Below, in pieces: positions 1 to 10,830 of a DNA stretch of 64,000 bases. The notes beneath the pieces are model-generated. The model was not told the origin of the DNA. It did not search any database and saw nothing but the letters and a program-made list of their open reading frames with translations. Both the position numbers and the translations under genes were made by a program. This DNA comes from Sipunculus nudus (Eukaryota > Annelida > Sipuncula > Golfingiida > Sipunculidae), in contig CM049315.1 of assembly GCA_026874595.1 (NCBI GenBank), positions 70,503,916 to 70,567,915 on the forward strand. Direction: 5' to 3'. Numbering within the stretch: the stretch's first letter is position 1; the number at the start of each line of letters is the position of its first letter.

Positions 1-190
1 TGAACCAGCAATAGGGACGATTAGTCATCGGGCCTGGTTGACGCCAGGATATAAAATGAGAGGAAGCGTGTGATACTGCCCTGTCACGTAGTCCGAAACC
101 GGAACGGATTTCTGCGGATGTACATGTACGTAGTTAAGTTAGCATTAAAAAATGGAGGCGGTTACCTCCAAGAAAAAATAATAATAATAA
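1..190 (+). repeat. 3' part of a tRNA-derived SINE
   Basis: This stretch matches the second half of the SINE at 35.10-35.48 kb: CTGGTTGACGCCAGG, a ccctgtcacgt(a/t)gt segment, ccggaa, GATGTACAT and a closing (g)ttacctcca followed by an A/ATA-rich tail. The tRNA-like head lies before the window start, so the copy is cut by the window edge. Two copies sharing the same body and end support a dispersed SINE. The family is not named here. Confidence 0.6.
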
Positions 191-379
191 TTATCAGTTT
201 AACGCGAAGCACGGTGAATTTACGGTTTCTACGATACTATCTATCATCTTCTGTTCTAACCACAATACGTTTACCCACAAGCCACAAAAGCAATATCATA
301 TAATAAATCCCTCTGACCCCTACTTACGAGTCTGCACAAATTAAAAATAAATAGCCTTACTCTTTATAATCATCTGCAA
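191..379. other. spacer, no feature recognised
   Basis: An ATAATA run followed by AT-rich sequence leads into the reverse-transcriptase remnant. I see no coding or RNA signal here. Confidence 0.5.
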
Positions 380-1446
380 CAACTGAAAAACAAAACTGGC
401 CTTGACCTATTAAATATGTCTGGCATTTTGGTTTGTGATGCCGCAGATCTGCTCGCTCCTTCTCTTACGCATATTTTTAACCAGTCTCTTACTACTGACT
501 GGAAATGCGCAAAAGTCAAAATTTCTCTTTTTGCTCATTTACGGAATCATGAACTCCTCTCAACTAACAAACTGCTTTACTGTCAAATAACTCCACTCAA
601 ACTGCTCTTCACCATTTAGTTGACAACTGGCTCTCTATTATTGATCAGGGCAAACTTAATGCCGCGTGTTTTCTCGATTTTAAAAAGGGCGTTGCTTCAC
701 TAACACAGTATTCTTTTAAACAAATTAGGACAATAATGAGTTCATTGGACCTCTCTAAAGTGATTTCATTCATATTTAAATGATCGCAAACAATTTGTAA
801 CCTTCGCCAATAGTAATTCGAATGTAAAAACTATAACAATAGGTGTACTTCAAGGGACCGTCCTAGGTCCAATACTCTTTTTAATATATCTGAACGACTT
901 ACCTGCTAATGTCCCTGGAGCAAAATGCTCTATCTACGCCGCTGATATGACGATATATGTAATCGGCCCTGACGTTAATACTGCCCGAAACAAACTTCAG
1001 ACTGGCTTTCCCAAGTAGTTCATTGGATGCGTAATAATATGCTCTCAATAAATGCCATAAAAAATCAGCTTCGATGTTTATACACTCCAAACAACGTAGG
1101 TCTGATGATAACCTATCAATTAGTAGAGGTAATTTTATTATAGTGAAATTGACCGCCATCTTTCATGGAAGAATCAGACAAATGTAGTAATAAATGCTCG
1201 AAGATAGGATTACTGCACCGAATTAGCAAATTTCTCCCTAAAATACTTGTATGCGTATTATCACGCGTTCATTCAACCTAATATTGACTATGGCCTCACT
1301 GTTTGGGGAAATTGTGCTCGTACATTTCGTCTTCCAATTCAGCGGCTATTAGTATAACGCTCGTTTATTAGTAAATTCAAATGTTAAACTTCCGAAAACA
1401 CGCACAGCAATCCTAAAAACCTCATCCTTTTATGCAGGTAGTGTTC
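380..1446 (+). pseudogene. CR1-like reverse transcriptase, 5' piece of a broken copy
   Basis: Decayed ORF2 of a non-LTR retrotransposon. Conserved blocks are readable in different frames: LLAPSLTHIFNQSL then DWKCAKV near 450-515, which match the same block of the CR1 at 61.7 kb. AACFLDFKKG (reverse-transcriptase motif A) is near 660-690, and GVLQGTVLGPILFLIYLNDLP near 842-905 contains the PQG-type motif with Q and G kept. A degenerate YADD-like block follows near 930-960. Several frameshifts and stops separate them, so it is inactive. The copy continues after the LTR at 1451-2218. The endonuclease and ORF1 are absent, which is a 5' truncation typical of LINEs. Confidence 0.8.
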
Positions 1447-1450
1447 TATG

Positions 1451-2218
1451 TGTTACGGAACCTAATATAAACAGATCACGTATGCGTGATGAATACAAAT
1501 TTTTTTAACAGAGATAAAAAAAAATCAGCTTCTGTAACACTAGGCAGCGGGAAATGTCTAGGGGAATGAATAAAGAAGTCAGTGGTTTTTTTGTTAACAA
1601 ATAACTATAATTTATTCCTAAAACAACCCTAACAATACAATACACTAAATCAATACAATTATACAGTAACACAGCGTTATAGCAACAAGTCAATACAATC
1701 ACATAGAAAGATAATGATACAGTACCTCGACACCAACAGTGTCACCAAGATAAGTCCTTTGAATGTAACTCTCGGAGAATGACAGTCCAGTGGAAAGTTC
1801 TTGCAACAACACAGAAAGTAAACTGAAGTCCAAATGTATAAAATCCAGGAAAGTTCTCGAAAAAATCTATAATTGCCGCATTCGTCGGATAAGGTCCTGA
1901 CACACGCTTCTGCGTCCGCTGGAATCTACTCTGCTGTCTCCTCTGGTTCTAATAAACAGCTCTTTATATACTTTCACACCCTAAGCCGGGAACCTTCCAC
2001 TTCTCGAACAGTCTATATGGACCCTACTCAACAGTAAACACGCGTTTCAGGAAATCTCTAGAAAGACATCGCTGTGTATCCACACATACCAGGCTCATCA
2101 CGTGACCCACCACCAAGCGTGAAAACTCAAGGCCCACATCACAACGAGAGTTCAACCAGTAGGGAATGTAACAACAACACGAGTTACGCCCGTGTCACAT
2201 AATAGAGCACCTGTAACA
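1451..2218 (-). mobile_element. solo LTR of a Ty3/Gypsy-type element, with target duplication
   Basis: On the minus strand this 768-bp unit starts TGTTAC and ends CCGTAACA. It is related along most of its length to the units at 21.30-22.05 and 41.99-42.75 kb: the ccagcgga(c)gcgga/agaagcgtgt-type block, the block ending GTTAACAAA, and a polyadenylation-type AATAAA region are shared. The flanks are TATG (1447-1450) and TATG (2219-2222), a 4-bp target duplication. Sequence on the two sides is one interrupted reverse-transcriptase gene, so this is an LTR left after LTR-LTR recombination. The degraded Gypsy pol at 2.6-6.2 kb lies outside the duplication and is not its internal part. Confidence 0.85.
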
Positions 2219-2610
2219 TATGGAATAGGCTTCCGACAAAACTAAAAGATGCCAACAATCCAAAGAGCCTTAAAAGGCTAGCGCGCTCAAATTTCCTTGC
2301 ATATAATACCAAGGTAGAACAATTTCATTATCAACTTGTATAGCTAAATAATACTAATATTTGAGCGTCATCTAATTTTTCATGTAAACTTTTATATATA
2401 CATTTCATTAATATTGTAAACTATAGTGCTTAATTTGTATTTCAACCTCATTTTATATATTAAGCAACTCTGTTGCATGCTTTTCATAACGTAACTCGAC
2501 CACATATATTTGTACTTCAACCTTAGCTGTTTTTATATGACCGCTTTTTCGCTTTATTTTTTGTGATTGTATGATGTCATTTTAGTTTTATGGACTTATT
2601 GAATATTTTA
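2219..2610 (+). pseudogene. CR1-like reverse transcriptase, C-terminal piece and 3'UTR
   Basis: This directly continues the fragment before the LTR: once the LTR and one TATG are discounted the reading runs AGSVLWNRLPTKLKDA in a single frame. That is the standard WN-LP C-terminal motif of CR1/L2 reverse transcriptases (compare AGPIHWNSLPVSVKSA at 63.05 kb). The ORF stops near 2340 and AT-rich 3'UTR-like sequence follows to about 2.6 kb. It is a remnant with no function expected. Confidence 0.8.
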
Positions 2611-2622
2611 TTTGTGATTTGT

Positions 2623-3582
2623 CTATGCAGTACAGGGCACTGGTGGTTGTATGCGCATTATATCTAATCTGTTTAATTTTGAAAGCTCTTTGCATTGTCT
2701 CTTGTAATTGGTTTGTTTTTTTGCGCTCTGTAAGTCTGTCCTTAACCCTGGTTGATACGGAAGGGTTAACAGTTTAGATACAACTGGCAACTGAGTACGA
2801 GTACGGCGACCAAATAATCTTTGTACTGGCGAATAATCTAGTCCTTCAACTGGCATATTCCTCTGTTCTAGCAGAGCTAAATACGGATCACTACCTGCTG
2901 TATGAGCTTTACGTAGCAAGTTCTGGGCAAGTTCCACTGTGTTTTTCGCCTTTCCGTTAAACTGCGGATAATGAGGTGAACTACTGAGGTGAACTACTTG
3001 AAATGCTCAACTACTGAAAGGAGGTCCATTGTCTGACATGAACTCGGATGGTATGCCATGTCTCGCAAAATGTTGCTTTAACTTAGGAATAATTCCACCA
3101 GCTCTCAAATCTTTCAACCTATCTATCTCATAGAAATCTGAATAATGATCCTCTAAGATCATGTAGTGTTTATTATCTGTCTTGAACAAATAACAATTCA
3201 CGAACTGGCAACGTTCGTTCTTGTACCGCATGACTGATCAGTGGTTCTCGCTGTTGTTTCACAGAATACTGGTTACATACATCACATCTGGCCATATAAT
3301 CTAACAGTTCCTCTATCATACCTGGCCATACACTGATTCACGGGCTCTTCTCATAAAAAATTGAATACCACTATCATTAGCATGCACTCTTTGTTTTATT
3401 GTTTCATGACAGACAGTAGGGAAAACTAGCCTTTCTCCCTTCAAGATAAGTTCATCTTGCATAGTCATCTCCTCTCTGAAGGTAAAGTATCTGCGTACAT
3501 CCTCAGGTAGACTGTCCTTAGTACCTGGCCATCCTGATTGAATGAATACTGCTAGGGACTTCATAGTTTCATCGGATTTCAC
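2623..3582 (-). pseudogene. Gypsy integrase remnant
   Basis: 3316-3582 covers the linker and the start of the zinc-binding domain. 3007-3231 holds part of the catalytic core (LKQHFARHGIPSEFMSDNGP, giving the second catalytic Asp in the DNGP motif). 2623-2937 is the C-terminal part (SDPYLALLEQRNMPVEGLDY, SPVQRLFGRRTRTQLPV) typical of K02A2.6-like Gypsy integrases. Stops and frameshifts lie between the three pieces. Confidence 0.75.
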
Positions 3583-3633
3583 GAATTTCTGCTAGTCTCT
3601 TCTGTGGTACTGGAACCAAATAAACATATTAAC

Positions 3634-4063
3634 TTATTCTGTCTCTATTTCCTTCCCTGATAGATTTGCTGCTTGGTTGGTCGTCAGTAAGTATGCTCGA
3701 CTGAGTGTGTCTACTAAGGACATTGTACTTCCTCTCTTGTACCTGACCCCGAAGTTGAAAATCTGCAACGGAAGGATCATTCGCTGTAGCCTGCGCGGTG
3801 TACTAAGCAGCGATTTACGAAAGATGGACTTCAAGGGCTTATGGTCCGTCTGTGCAAGCACATGTCGTCCATAAATATGTCTCAAATTTCTCCAGTATCT
3901 CTATTTGAGCATAATTACGTTCTGCTGCCGTTAAAGCTCTTGCATATGCGAGTGGTTGATCTTGATGTATTATGCATGCACCTAGTCCGTGTTCGCTTGC
4001 ATCATACTGTAGCACTATAATATGTGCTGCATCAAAATATCCTAGCACGGGTGCTTCAGTCAA
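3634..4063 (-). pseudogene. Gypsy RNase H remnant
   Basis: Two overlapping frames give the domain. 3839-4063 reads APVLGYFDAAHIIVLQYDAS and EHGLGACIIHQDQPLAYAR, with AERNYAQIE (RNase H acidic residues D and E). 3634-3885 reads IYGRHVLAQTDHKPLKSIF, then RRLQRMILPLQIFNFGVRYK and VDTLSRAYL. One frameshift joins them near 3.85 kb. Confidence 0.8.
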
Positions 4064-4193
4064 CTGTAATTTAATCTGCTCTAAACACTAACAATGAATA
4101 TCTTCTTGCCATAGGAATTCATTCTCCTTTCTGATCAGCTCTCTAAAAGACTGTGTCAATTCAGCTAAATGTGGTGAGAATCTTTGTAGTTAA

Positions 4194-4986
4194 TTAATCA
4201 TACCTAACACCTTGCTTGTCTGTAGGCTGCGGCAATTGCTTAATGGCTTCAATTTTACAAGGATCAACTTTCAAGCCATCTGCACAGGGTATATGTCTCA
4301 TATATCTGACCTCAGTATTTCTCAACTTGACCTTTTCTCCGTTAAGCTTCATATTCATGTCTCTACACAGATTCATCAACTGTGTAAGATTGTGATCATG
4401 GGATTCTGGACTGTTCCCATACACAAAAATATCATCAGCGACAATGTCCACACCTGGTAGTTTTTCACAGCATAAAGATCTCTGCAGTCGTCTTGTAAAC
4501 TCTGCTGGTGCGCATCAGATTCCGAAGGGCATTCTTAGCCACCGACACCTACCAAACGGTGTACCGAAGGTAGTTATATATGAGCTCTCCTCGTCAAGCT
4601 TCAGGTGTTGGCATAGGGTAATGGTTTCTCTTCAAAGCTTTATTTAGAGACCTAGGGTCCAAGCACAATCGTACCTGTCCGTTACTCTTTGTGTTTACAG
4701 TATATGATGAAATCCAATCAGTAGGACTGTTCACTGGTGGTATAGCACCTAATTGAACCAGTCAATCTAGTTCAGCTTGAAATTTGTCCTTCAGGGCTAA
4801 TGGTTTTCGACGAACTTGTAGCTTCACTGGGGCTACTGATGGATCAACTTGTAAGTGTAGTTTACCTGGATATGTCCCTAAACCACTGAACATATCACTG
4901 AGTTCTTGAAGCAGTGTGTCTTGGTCCTTGCTGCTGACAGCAACTGCACTTACTTGTTGCATGATGTTGTGAGTGTTAACAGTCAT
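4194..4986 (-). pseudogene. Gypsy reverse transcriptase remnant
   Basis: The N-terminal piece (4762-4986) has LLQELSDMFSGLGTYPGKLH and PVKLQVRRKPLALKDKF, the usual entry to Gypsy reverse transcriptases. The C-terminal piece (4194-4451) has DIVADDIFVYG, the YVDD region with changed flanking residues, then HDHNLTQLMNLCRDMNMKLN and KVDPCKIEAIKQLPQPTDKQ. The palm between the two is only partly readable, so the copy is inactive. Confidence 0.75.
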
Positions 4987-4990
4987 TAGT

Positions 4991-5290
4991 TCATACCCTG
5001 AATTGCTTTTGCTCCCAAAATAGCAGTCGTTTCCCTATTACTATATTAAAGTCAACTTTATACTTCCCGTTGTTCTTTTGGTTGATCACAATGACCACTC
5101 TATAACCTACAGGAGTAGTTTCTGACTTATACATTACTAATGTAGCGTTTGTCTCTTGTAAATGACTCAGTTCATGTTCACTAAGCCATGTCTTGTAGTC
5201 TTGCTCACTCATAATGTTCACGGTGGAACCACTGTTCAACTGTAAGGTAAAACTTTCCTGTGATTGACCTAATCTCATGACAGCATACAA
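4991..5290 (-). pseudogene. Gypsy aspartic protease remnant
   Basis: A 99-codon open stretch contains LQLNSGSTVNIMSEQDY, the position of the catalytic DSG triad of retrotransposon proteases, followed by the expected hydrophobic strands. The catalytic Asp is Asn here, so activity would be lost even without the surrounding frameshifts. It lies just upstream of the reverse-transcriptase remnant, as expected. Confidence 0.65.
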
Positions 5291-5459
5291 CTTTCTGCGG
5301 ATTCCGCTTTACAAGTCTAGTGTACGGTTTCTTGTACCATCTCCACAGTAAGTACTGACTCTGGTTCACTGACACTACTTGAATCATAATATACCACTTG
5401 TCTCTCTTGTTTCTTTCTATATGTAACCTGATTGTAAGACTGTCCACTATTACTGTGAG

Positions 5460-6170
5460 ATCTAGTCTTTGAGATACACTGAGCTGCATAATGGTTTTTC
5501 TTGCCACACTTGGCACAAGTTCTACCAAAAGAAGGGCAGTTTTTTTAGGGTGTCGCAGTCAACAAAATCTACAAACTGAAACACTTCGTTTATCCTGAAC
5601 CTCATTGTGTGGTTTCTGCCATCTTTGACTGTGATTTACAAGTCTGACCTCTGACCTTTGATGTGATGGTGCACTCGGGCTACTGGTCATGGCCTTGACC
5701 TTCATATTGGTGGATTCATAGGCTCGGCAAAATGCGTATACATTCATTTAAAGTCAGTTTGCAAATCTTGTATCATCCGTTTCCGGGCGGCATTGTCTCT
5801 CGTTCATAAAGCTATACGATCTCTCAACAGCGAGTCAGTCAGATCCCCATAGTGACATGATTTTACCATATTCCTCAACAGAGACAAATATACGTGAAAC
5901 GTTTCATACGGTTCCTGATCTGTCTTGTTAAAATTATATCGCTCGTTCACTTCTCGTAGACAGAAGGTATAATCGGTTTCTCAAGAATGACCTGTAAATC
6001 CGGGGCGTCAACATCGAAGTGAAAACCGTCTGTAACATCCAGTGCGTCAGGCCCAATATACGTTTTAAACGTCGCAACACATACCTCATTTGGTTGACCA
6101 CTCAAGTGTGACGCGATTTCATAGTTTGCCCACTGATTCCTAAAACGTTTCTAATACGCATGTGCGGAGA
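5460..6170 (-). pseudogene. Gypsy gag remnant with CCHC knuckle
   Basis: The N-terminal part reads WANYEIASHLSGQPNEVCVA and continues to YIGPDALDV, the pattern of Gag proteins in the common invertebrate Gypsy family with a VATFLTVIGEEALDV-like block. A later part reads SLLRNMVKSCHYGDLTDSL, again a standard Gag block. Near 5470-5515 the frame reads CAKCGKKNHYAAQC, a C-x2-C-x4-H-x4-C nucleocapsid knuckle. Frames change several times, so no Gag can be made. Confidence 0.7.
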
Positions 6171-6381
6171 TCCCTGCTCTCTAGTAAAGGAGGTTAAATT
6201 AGCCATGGGCTTTTGACCAGTGTGGGTAAAAAAAGCAACATGGCGGCAAGCAGTTAAAACCTTTACCCATCGGGGAGAATTTATTTCTTTATACTCTTGT
6301 TTAACATGAATATGAACATTTATATTTGCCCGCGTTTCCTCGTGGTGCGCGTGCATCTGTTATTCGATGCTACATGTATTG

Positions 6382-6526
6382 GTTATAGCCCAATGAAATG
6401 TTATGCAAGCCGTGAGGTTTGCGAGGCTTGTGTCACATGACTGGCGAGCCGTTTAGGGCAGCCTGCCATGATTTACACAAGCCAAGCAAATCTTATGGCT
6501 TGCTTTACATTTCATTGGGCTATAAC
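6382..6526. repeat. fold-back MITE-like hairpin
   Basis: The left arm (6382-6439) starts GTTATAGCCCAATGAAATG and the right arm (6467-6526) ends CATTTCATTGGGCTATAAC. The arms pair over about 58 bp with few mismatches, leaving a loop of about 27 nt, and there is no ORF. The inverted repeats point to a small non-autonomous DNA transposon or snap-back element. No clear target duplication is seen. A matching ATTGGGCTATAACTT is at 34.04 kb. Confidence 0.7.
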
Positions 6527-7690
6527 TGATTTGTCCAACATGGTCCGCCTCCTTGGTCGAAGGTCACGGGTGTCATTTTTTTTTTGGCTACGCACCAGTT
6601 CTTTGCCATATTTGGAATGTCGCCATGCAACTTCACCTGCATGGTCATTTTTCATGTCCCTGTGAATGGCTGTGATGCAAGCAGATTTGAACGTACAGTT
6701 AGAACAAAGAAAAATACGCCGCATGTGGGACAACACAAAATATATAACCATTCCCCGGCCTAGATATGATGCAAACGCGAGGGATATTTGCATTTTGACT
6801 GCCAGCGAACATCGTCACCTGTGCCAACTGTTTAAAGTGAAATATACATGTTCGAAATGTACATGTGCAGCATTCCATCTCCCGGAGAGTGATTGAAATG
6901 TACAAGCGTCTCTGGCATGACGCCACATGTCAACCAGTGCTTTAAAACACAGCGTATAACATACCGCGGGTAGCCAGGCCGATTAAACGCGCTACCAGTG
7001 ACCAAACAAAGCGGCTACCGTCATCTTAATTTTACTGTTTCAACCCTAAGAAACGCTGTTCATATCGGGGTTTGAAAATAATTTTAAACAATTTTAAAGA
7101 CCATGCGAATCTCACTAAACTTTACCAAAAATCTGGCCTCGCCGTTCCCAAACTTGTTTCCACAACAGAACTAACATGGGTACATATAGCCTAGAATAAA
7201 TTAAAATTCATGGACAGCAGGTGGAAACAAATTACATTATTATCCTTATGAAGTGTTGTGCTAGAGTCACTGCTACCAAGCACGTTTGAAATTACTGTAT
7301 GAATTCTAAATGTGCATATCCCGATCTCAGTTTGAATCATGCAGGTATAAATAAAATATACGTTCATCATGGCATATCAAAGCTGTGATTTACGGCTTGA
7401 TTTCAGTAAAAAAAAATCCCATAAAAACACAGATTCGAGTACTCCCACCCGCCATCTTGCTTTTTTACCCCATACTGGCAAAACATTCAACGACATTTAT
7501 CGCCTTCATTTTAATTGTGTTTACCGCAAGTTATGGAAAAAGTCGATATCCTACATGCGTATTCGACGTAACGTCACCATGGCATCTTTAACTTAGACGG
7601 TAAATGCATATTTACTGGGAAAGTTATGACTGGTACTGGCTGGCCTGCATTATCTTCCGTTTGTTGTAACTGTAGCGCCCGTCGTTACTA
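6527..7690. other. no gene recognised
   Basis: Both strands carry short open frames here but none has a recognisable motif or is repeated elsewhere in the window. I treat the stretch as non-coding. Confidence 0.4.
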
Positions 7691-10045
7691 AAGTTTATAT
7701 CACGAAAACAATAAAACCAGAAGTGTATACGGTGCAAACCTGTTTATGTCCATACCGAGCGTAGTTCTCCGGTTCTGATACCATTGATACAATATTAACA
7801 TTATTGCACAGTTTGTTGCTTCATAAAAAAAGTTTTTTGTAGTCAAGACAAGAATATAATGAATTATAAACGACAATGCACATTGTATATATTTAAAATA
7901 ATTAAGATGAATATTTAAATCATACACACACATGTGACAAGCAAGATGGACCTCCGGGCTCTGTAGGTTACACCGACACATTAATTTTCCCTCTTTGTAA
8001 TGTTTAACATATCTGCATATTGCTCATATACAGACCAAGATTCTCGTCATTCCTGTTTCAGTTCCAGGTCACAAGTCTCCCGATCTTTCTATTTTTGGCC
8101 AGAAAATGCCGCCATGTGTACCTCGATTTCGAGTTATAATGCAGTTCACGTCGACGCCACCAGGTGGCGCCACCGGCTGATGCTGTGGCCACGAAAATCA
8201 GTCCCTCTGTCGGCCGACCTCTGGCTCTCCTTATAAGTGTTCTAAAACAACCAGACCTTTTCTATAAAATAGGTCATTATTTATGCTCATCCCTCAAATA
8301 CAGTCCCCTTACGTGCCATTTTTATTTTAGGCATAACACAGGTTTAATTAACATTCCACGGCACGAACTTTCTTCCTATCAACTGTCAACACAATCTTCC
8401 GCACAAGGTTTGCGTCGCCATATCGCACGCTTTTTTAATTTCCCATAAAATGGTTGAAATTGTTTACAGCAAAATGTCATAAGGTAGGCTATTATTTCCA
8501 AAATAGTTAATGATGCATTTTCCTATTTCTGCCTAGCCATGAATAAACGACTCATGTAGTCGTTCATATTGGGCGGGTAAACCTCACCTGAGTCATGATA
8601 CAAGCCATACGTTGGAAGGCAGTGGTCTTCCATCATGTTGCATTGATATTGTGGAACACAGCTCATAATCTTAACATCAGGCTATGAATGATAAATAAAC
8701 ACTTATTTATATACATGTACATGTAAACTTACAACCCAAACTGAAAATCCAACTCTGTGGTAATGAGATATTTGCTGTATCGCGTGCAATTTAGCTCTCG
8801 TCCAGTAACCCGTGCGAGCCATGCATGTATTCATGCTGACAGAAATTCAACAAATATGCAGAGGAATTACCCAAAACGCTGACTTAAACTGATTTTGTTC
8901 ACCAACATGGCAATTGTTGTTAGAAAGTATACTAAAGGATGTAAAGGCACTCTTAAAGCAGGTACGCTGGTCATAGGCTCCCTAATGTCAGAGAACCGAA
9001 ACTGCGTTACTTTCTACCTTAAGTGCAAAATGTTTCTTTGACTTGCAAAAAATAATCGAAAAAAAAAAACAACAAAAAAACAGATGGACAGAGGTGATGG
9101 ATCGGACTATATTGGACTGTCATTACGCCACACAGAATCTTAACAATACAGTCGAGCCCACTTTGTGTCATATCGGTTAATAGAAAATCCCGTTTATTGT
9201 CATGCACATAAATCTGAAATCCCAAACCATTTCCTATATAAAATAAATGTACATATTTCACGTGGCGGATATCTTGAAATTCTTAAAGCCTATGTTAAAG
9301 AAGATGCCATCTGAAGCACATGTAACATTTCTATGGCGCAAAAGTAAAGTTGATATAGGAAAGAAAAACTGACACAAATATGTTTGCTACTTTTCACAAA
9401 ATGGCTGGAATTTATTTGCGAAAAGGAAAGGGTTTCAATTCAATATGCACACCCTGAATATTATTTGCAAACAAATGTAGATCATATACAAAGATTCTTG
9501 TCTAAGATGATCTGTTTAGTCGTAAGAAGTAGCTCACTCCGCGAGTAGTTTGTTCCTTTAACAGTTGGTGTCTGCATTATTTATGCGTGAATTTGATTTT
9601 GCTGCAGACGAGACCGATCGTCTCACAAAATGGCGCCAAACAACACTGAATGGCAAGGTGGGCGGACCGCTGGCATGACCCACACTCGATATCGAGACAG
9701 CGAAGGCAAGGAGTGATGCACCAATTATGGCTCATTGTGACGCATGCGAACTGACAGCCCCAACAAAACGCCAATGGCAAACCATAGAAGAAAGTGAAAA
9801 TGTTGTATAGAACTTGGCTGGAGCAGAGGAAACAGCAGTAGGCGGCGGAGAACACGCAGCCAGACGAGTGGGCGCCTTCCGGTTCTGCAATGACCTCCTG
9901 GAAAGCCACCTGTAAGAGATTAATGTATTAAAATTAGTGAGAAATTGATGAGAAGGTAATTTTTTTTCTTGCAATTAACCATTAAATATAACGTTAAGCA
10001 TTGAGACATGGAAATGAATGATTATATGTATAGATCTAATCGTCA
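7690..10045 (+). repeat. large unclassified repeat, copy 1
   Basis: Collinear with 36.83-39.53 kb through several anchors in the same order: cgacaatgcacattgtatat (7872), cagcaaaatgtcat then ggtaggctattatttcc (8468), the atcttaac..caggctatgaatgat block with aacgagtcattt-like text (8.66-8.83 kb), the ggatgtaaaggcactct block (8.94-9.15 kb), the cacgtggcgga block (9.26 kb), and the exon-like segment 9608-9911. Copies are interspersed, diverged and partly deleted, as in a multi-kilobase transposon or segmental repeat. No terminal repeats were identified. Confidence 0.65.
9608..9911 (+). pseudogene. exon-like block, copy 1 (stop-containing)
   Basis: A 304-nt segment bounded by ttgctgcag (acceptor-like) and gtaaga (donor-like), the same limits as at 39,060-39,363. 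The plus-strand reading is TDRLTKWRQTTLNGKVGGPLA and so on, and it is interrupted by TAG at GTTGTATAG where other copies read GTTGTAGAG. The product is unknown: a hydrophilic peptide with no domain I recognise. The opposite strand is also open but lacks matching splice signals at both ends. Confidence 0.5.
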
Positions 10046-10281
10046 TGGTACAAGCGGTGGCATTCCGCAGCCCACGTTGGGTCTTTTATTGGACGCCTTT
10101 ATTTTACATAAAATTTGAAAAGAGGCATGCGCAAGGTGACAATCGAACATAATTTCTCAAAATGGATTGCAGACCCATGATAATGCAACTCTGAAACAAA
10201 ATCTAGTGTCGGTCAGAATAGAGAACTCACCTGTGAGATATAGCAGGGACCTGTAACTAGTGTTCCAGAGACGGCCAGTAG

Positions 10282-10830
10282 CTATCCAATCATTAAGGGC
10301 ACGCAACCATTCAGATTCATATATGCGCACGGGCAAAACTTAACGGAATCCGTTGAAATATCTGTCCATAATATTTTTCCAGAATTCAGGCAAACCTTCA
10401 TTATTCCCCCGAAACGAAGTTGCAAAAGGGATATAGTAACGTCTCCGTTCGTTCGCCCGTTTAACGTTTGTCCGTCCGGAATTGGCTTGTGGATCGGTTT
10501 CAAGCCAAACCGTTTGACCAAAACTTTTCATCTTGCAAATATGCCTCACCAACCTATGAATGAATGAAACCCTATCGATTTTGAGGTCATTGGGTCAAAG
10601 GTCAGGGCTACAGCGGCCACTTCTTGAAAAAGCTTGTGGACCCATTTTAGGCAAAACCTGTCAGTGTCATCTTCCTCTTATGGCTCAACCACCCATGGAT
10701 GAATAACCCTATTTCAGTTTGAGGTCACAGAAGCAAAGGTCAAGGCCAGAGAGCTGCCCTCCTCATTTCCACACTGTGTAATACACCCATTCTAATTATG
10801 CCTCTAATTACGCTTTGCGGTGCCCTTGTT
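10282..10830 (+). repeat. mollusc-type dispersed repeat with AGGTCA direct repeats
   Basis: CCGTTCGTTCGCCCG and TTTGTCCGTCCGG are followed by AACCGTTTGACCAAAA and two cycles of ttgaggtca..caaaggtca, the wording of a repeat widespread in invertebrate genomes. It contains two imperfect copies of about 120-bp units, at 10.56-10.68 and 10.69-10.80 kb. No ORF is associated. Confidence 0.45.
10592..10604 (+). promoter_or_regulatory. perfect DR1 nuclear-receptor-type element
   Basis: GGGTCAAAGGTCA is two AGGTCA-type half sites spaced by one base, with a third half site AGGTCA at 10584-10589. This is the consensus bound by RXR/HNF4-class receptors in animals. It lies in a repeat and binding is not shown. 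Confidence 0.3.

Larger units (their letters stand above)
2623..6170 (-). mobile_element. degenerate Ty3/Gypsy retrotransposon, internal region without LTRs
   Basis: Read on the minus strand the order is gag, zinc knuckle, protease, reverse transcriptase, RNase H, integrase, the Ty3/Gypsy order. Homology passes through many frames with stops, so the copy is old. No flanking LTR pair is visible: the LTR at 1451-2218 is separately inserted, and the upstream edge near 6.2 kb shows none. The domains are listed individually below. The 5'-most recognised part is a gag matrix/capsid-like segment around 5.85-6.17 kb (NYEIASHLSG, then VATFKTYIGPDALDV). Confidence 0.8.

Noticed and set aside
1451-6170. 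LTR at 1.45 kb as the 3' LTR of the minus-strand Gypsy remnant
   Set aside because: The TATG duplication on both sides of the LTR and the continuous reverse-transcriptase gene across it show an independent solo LTR.
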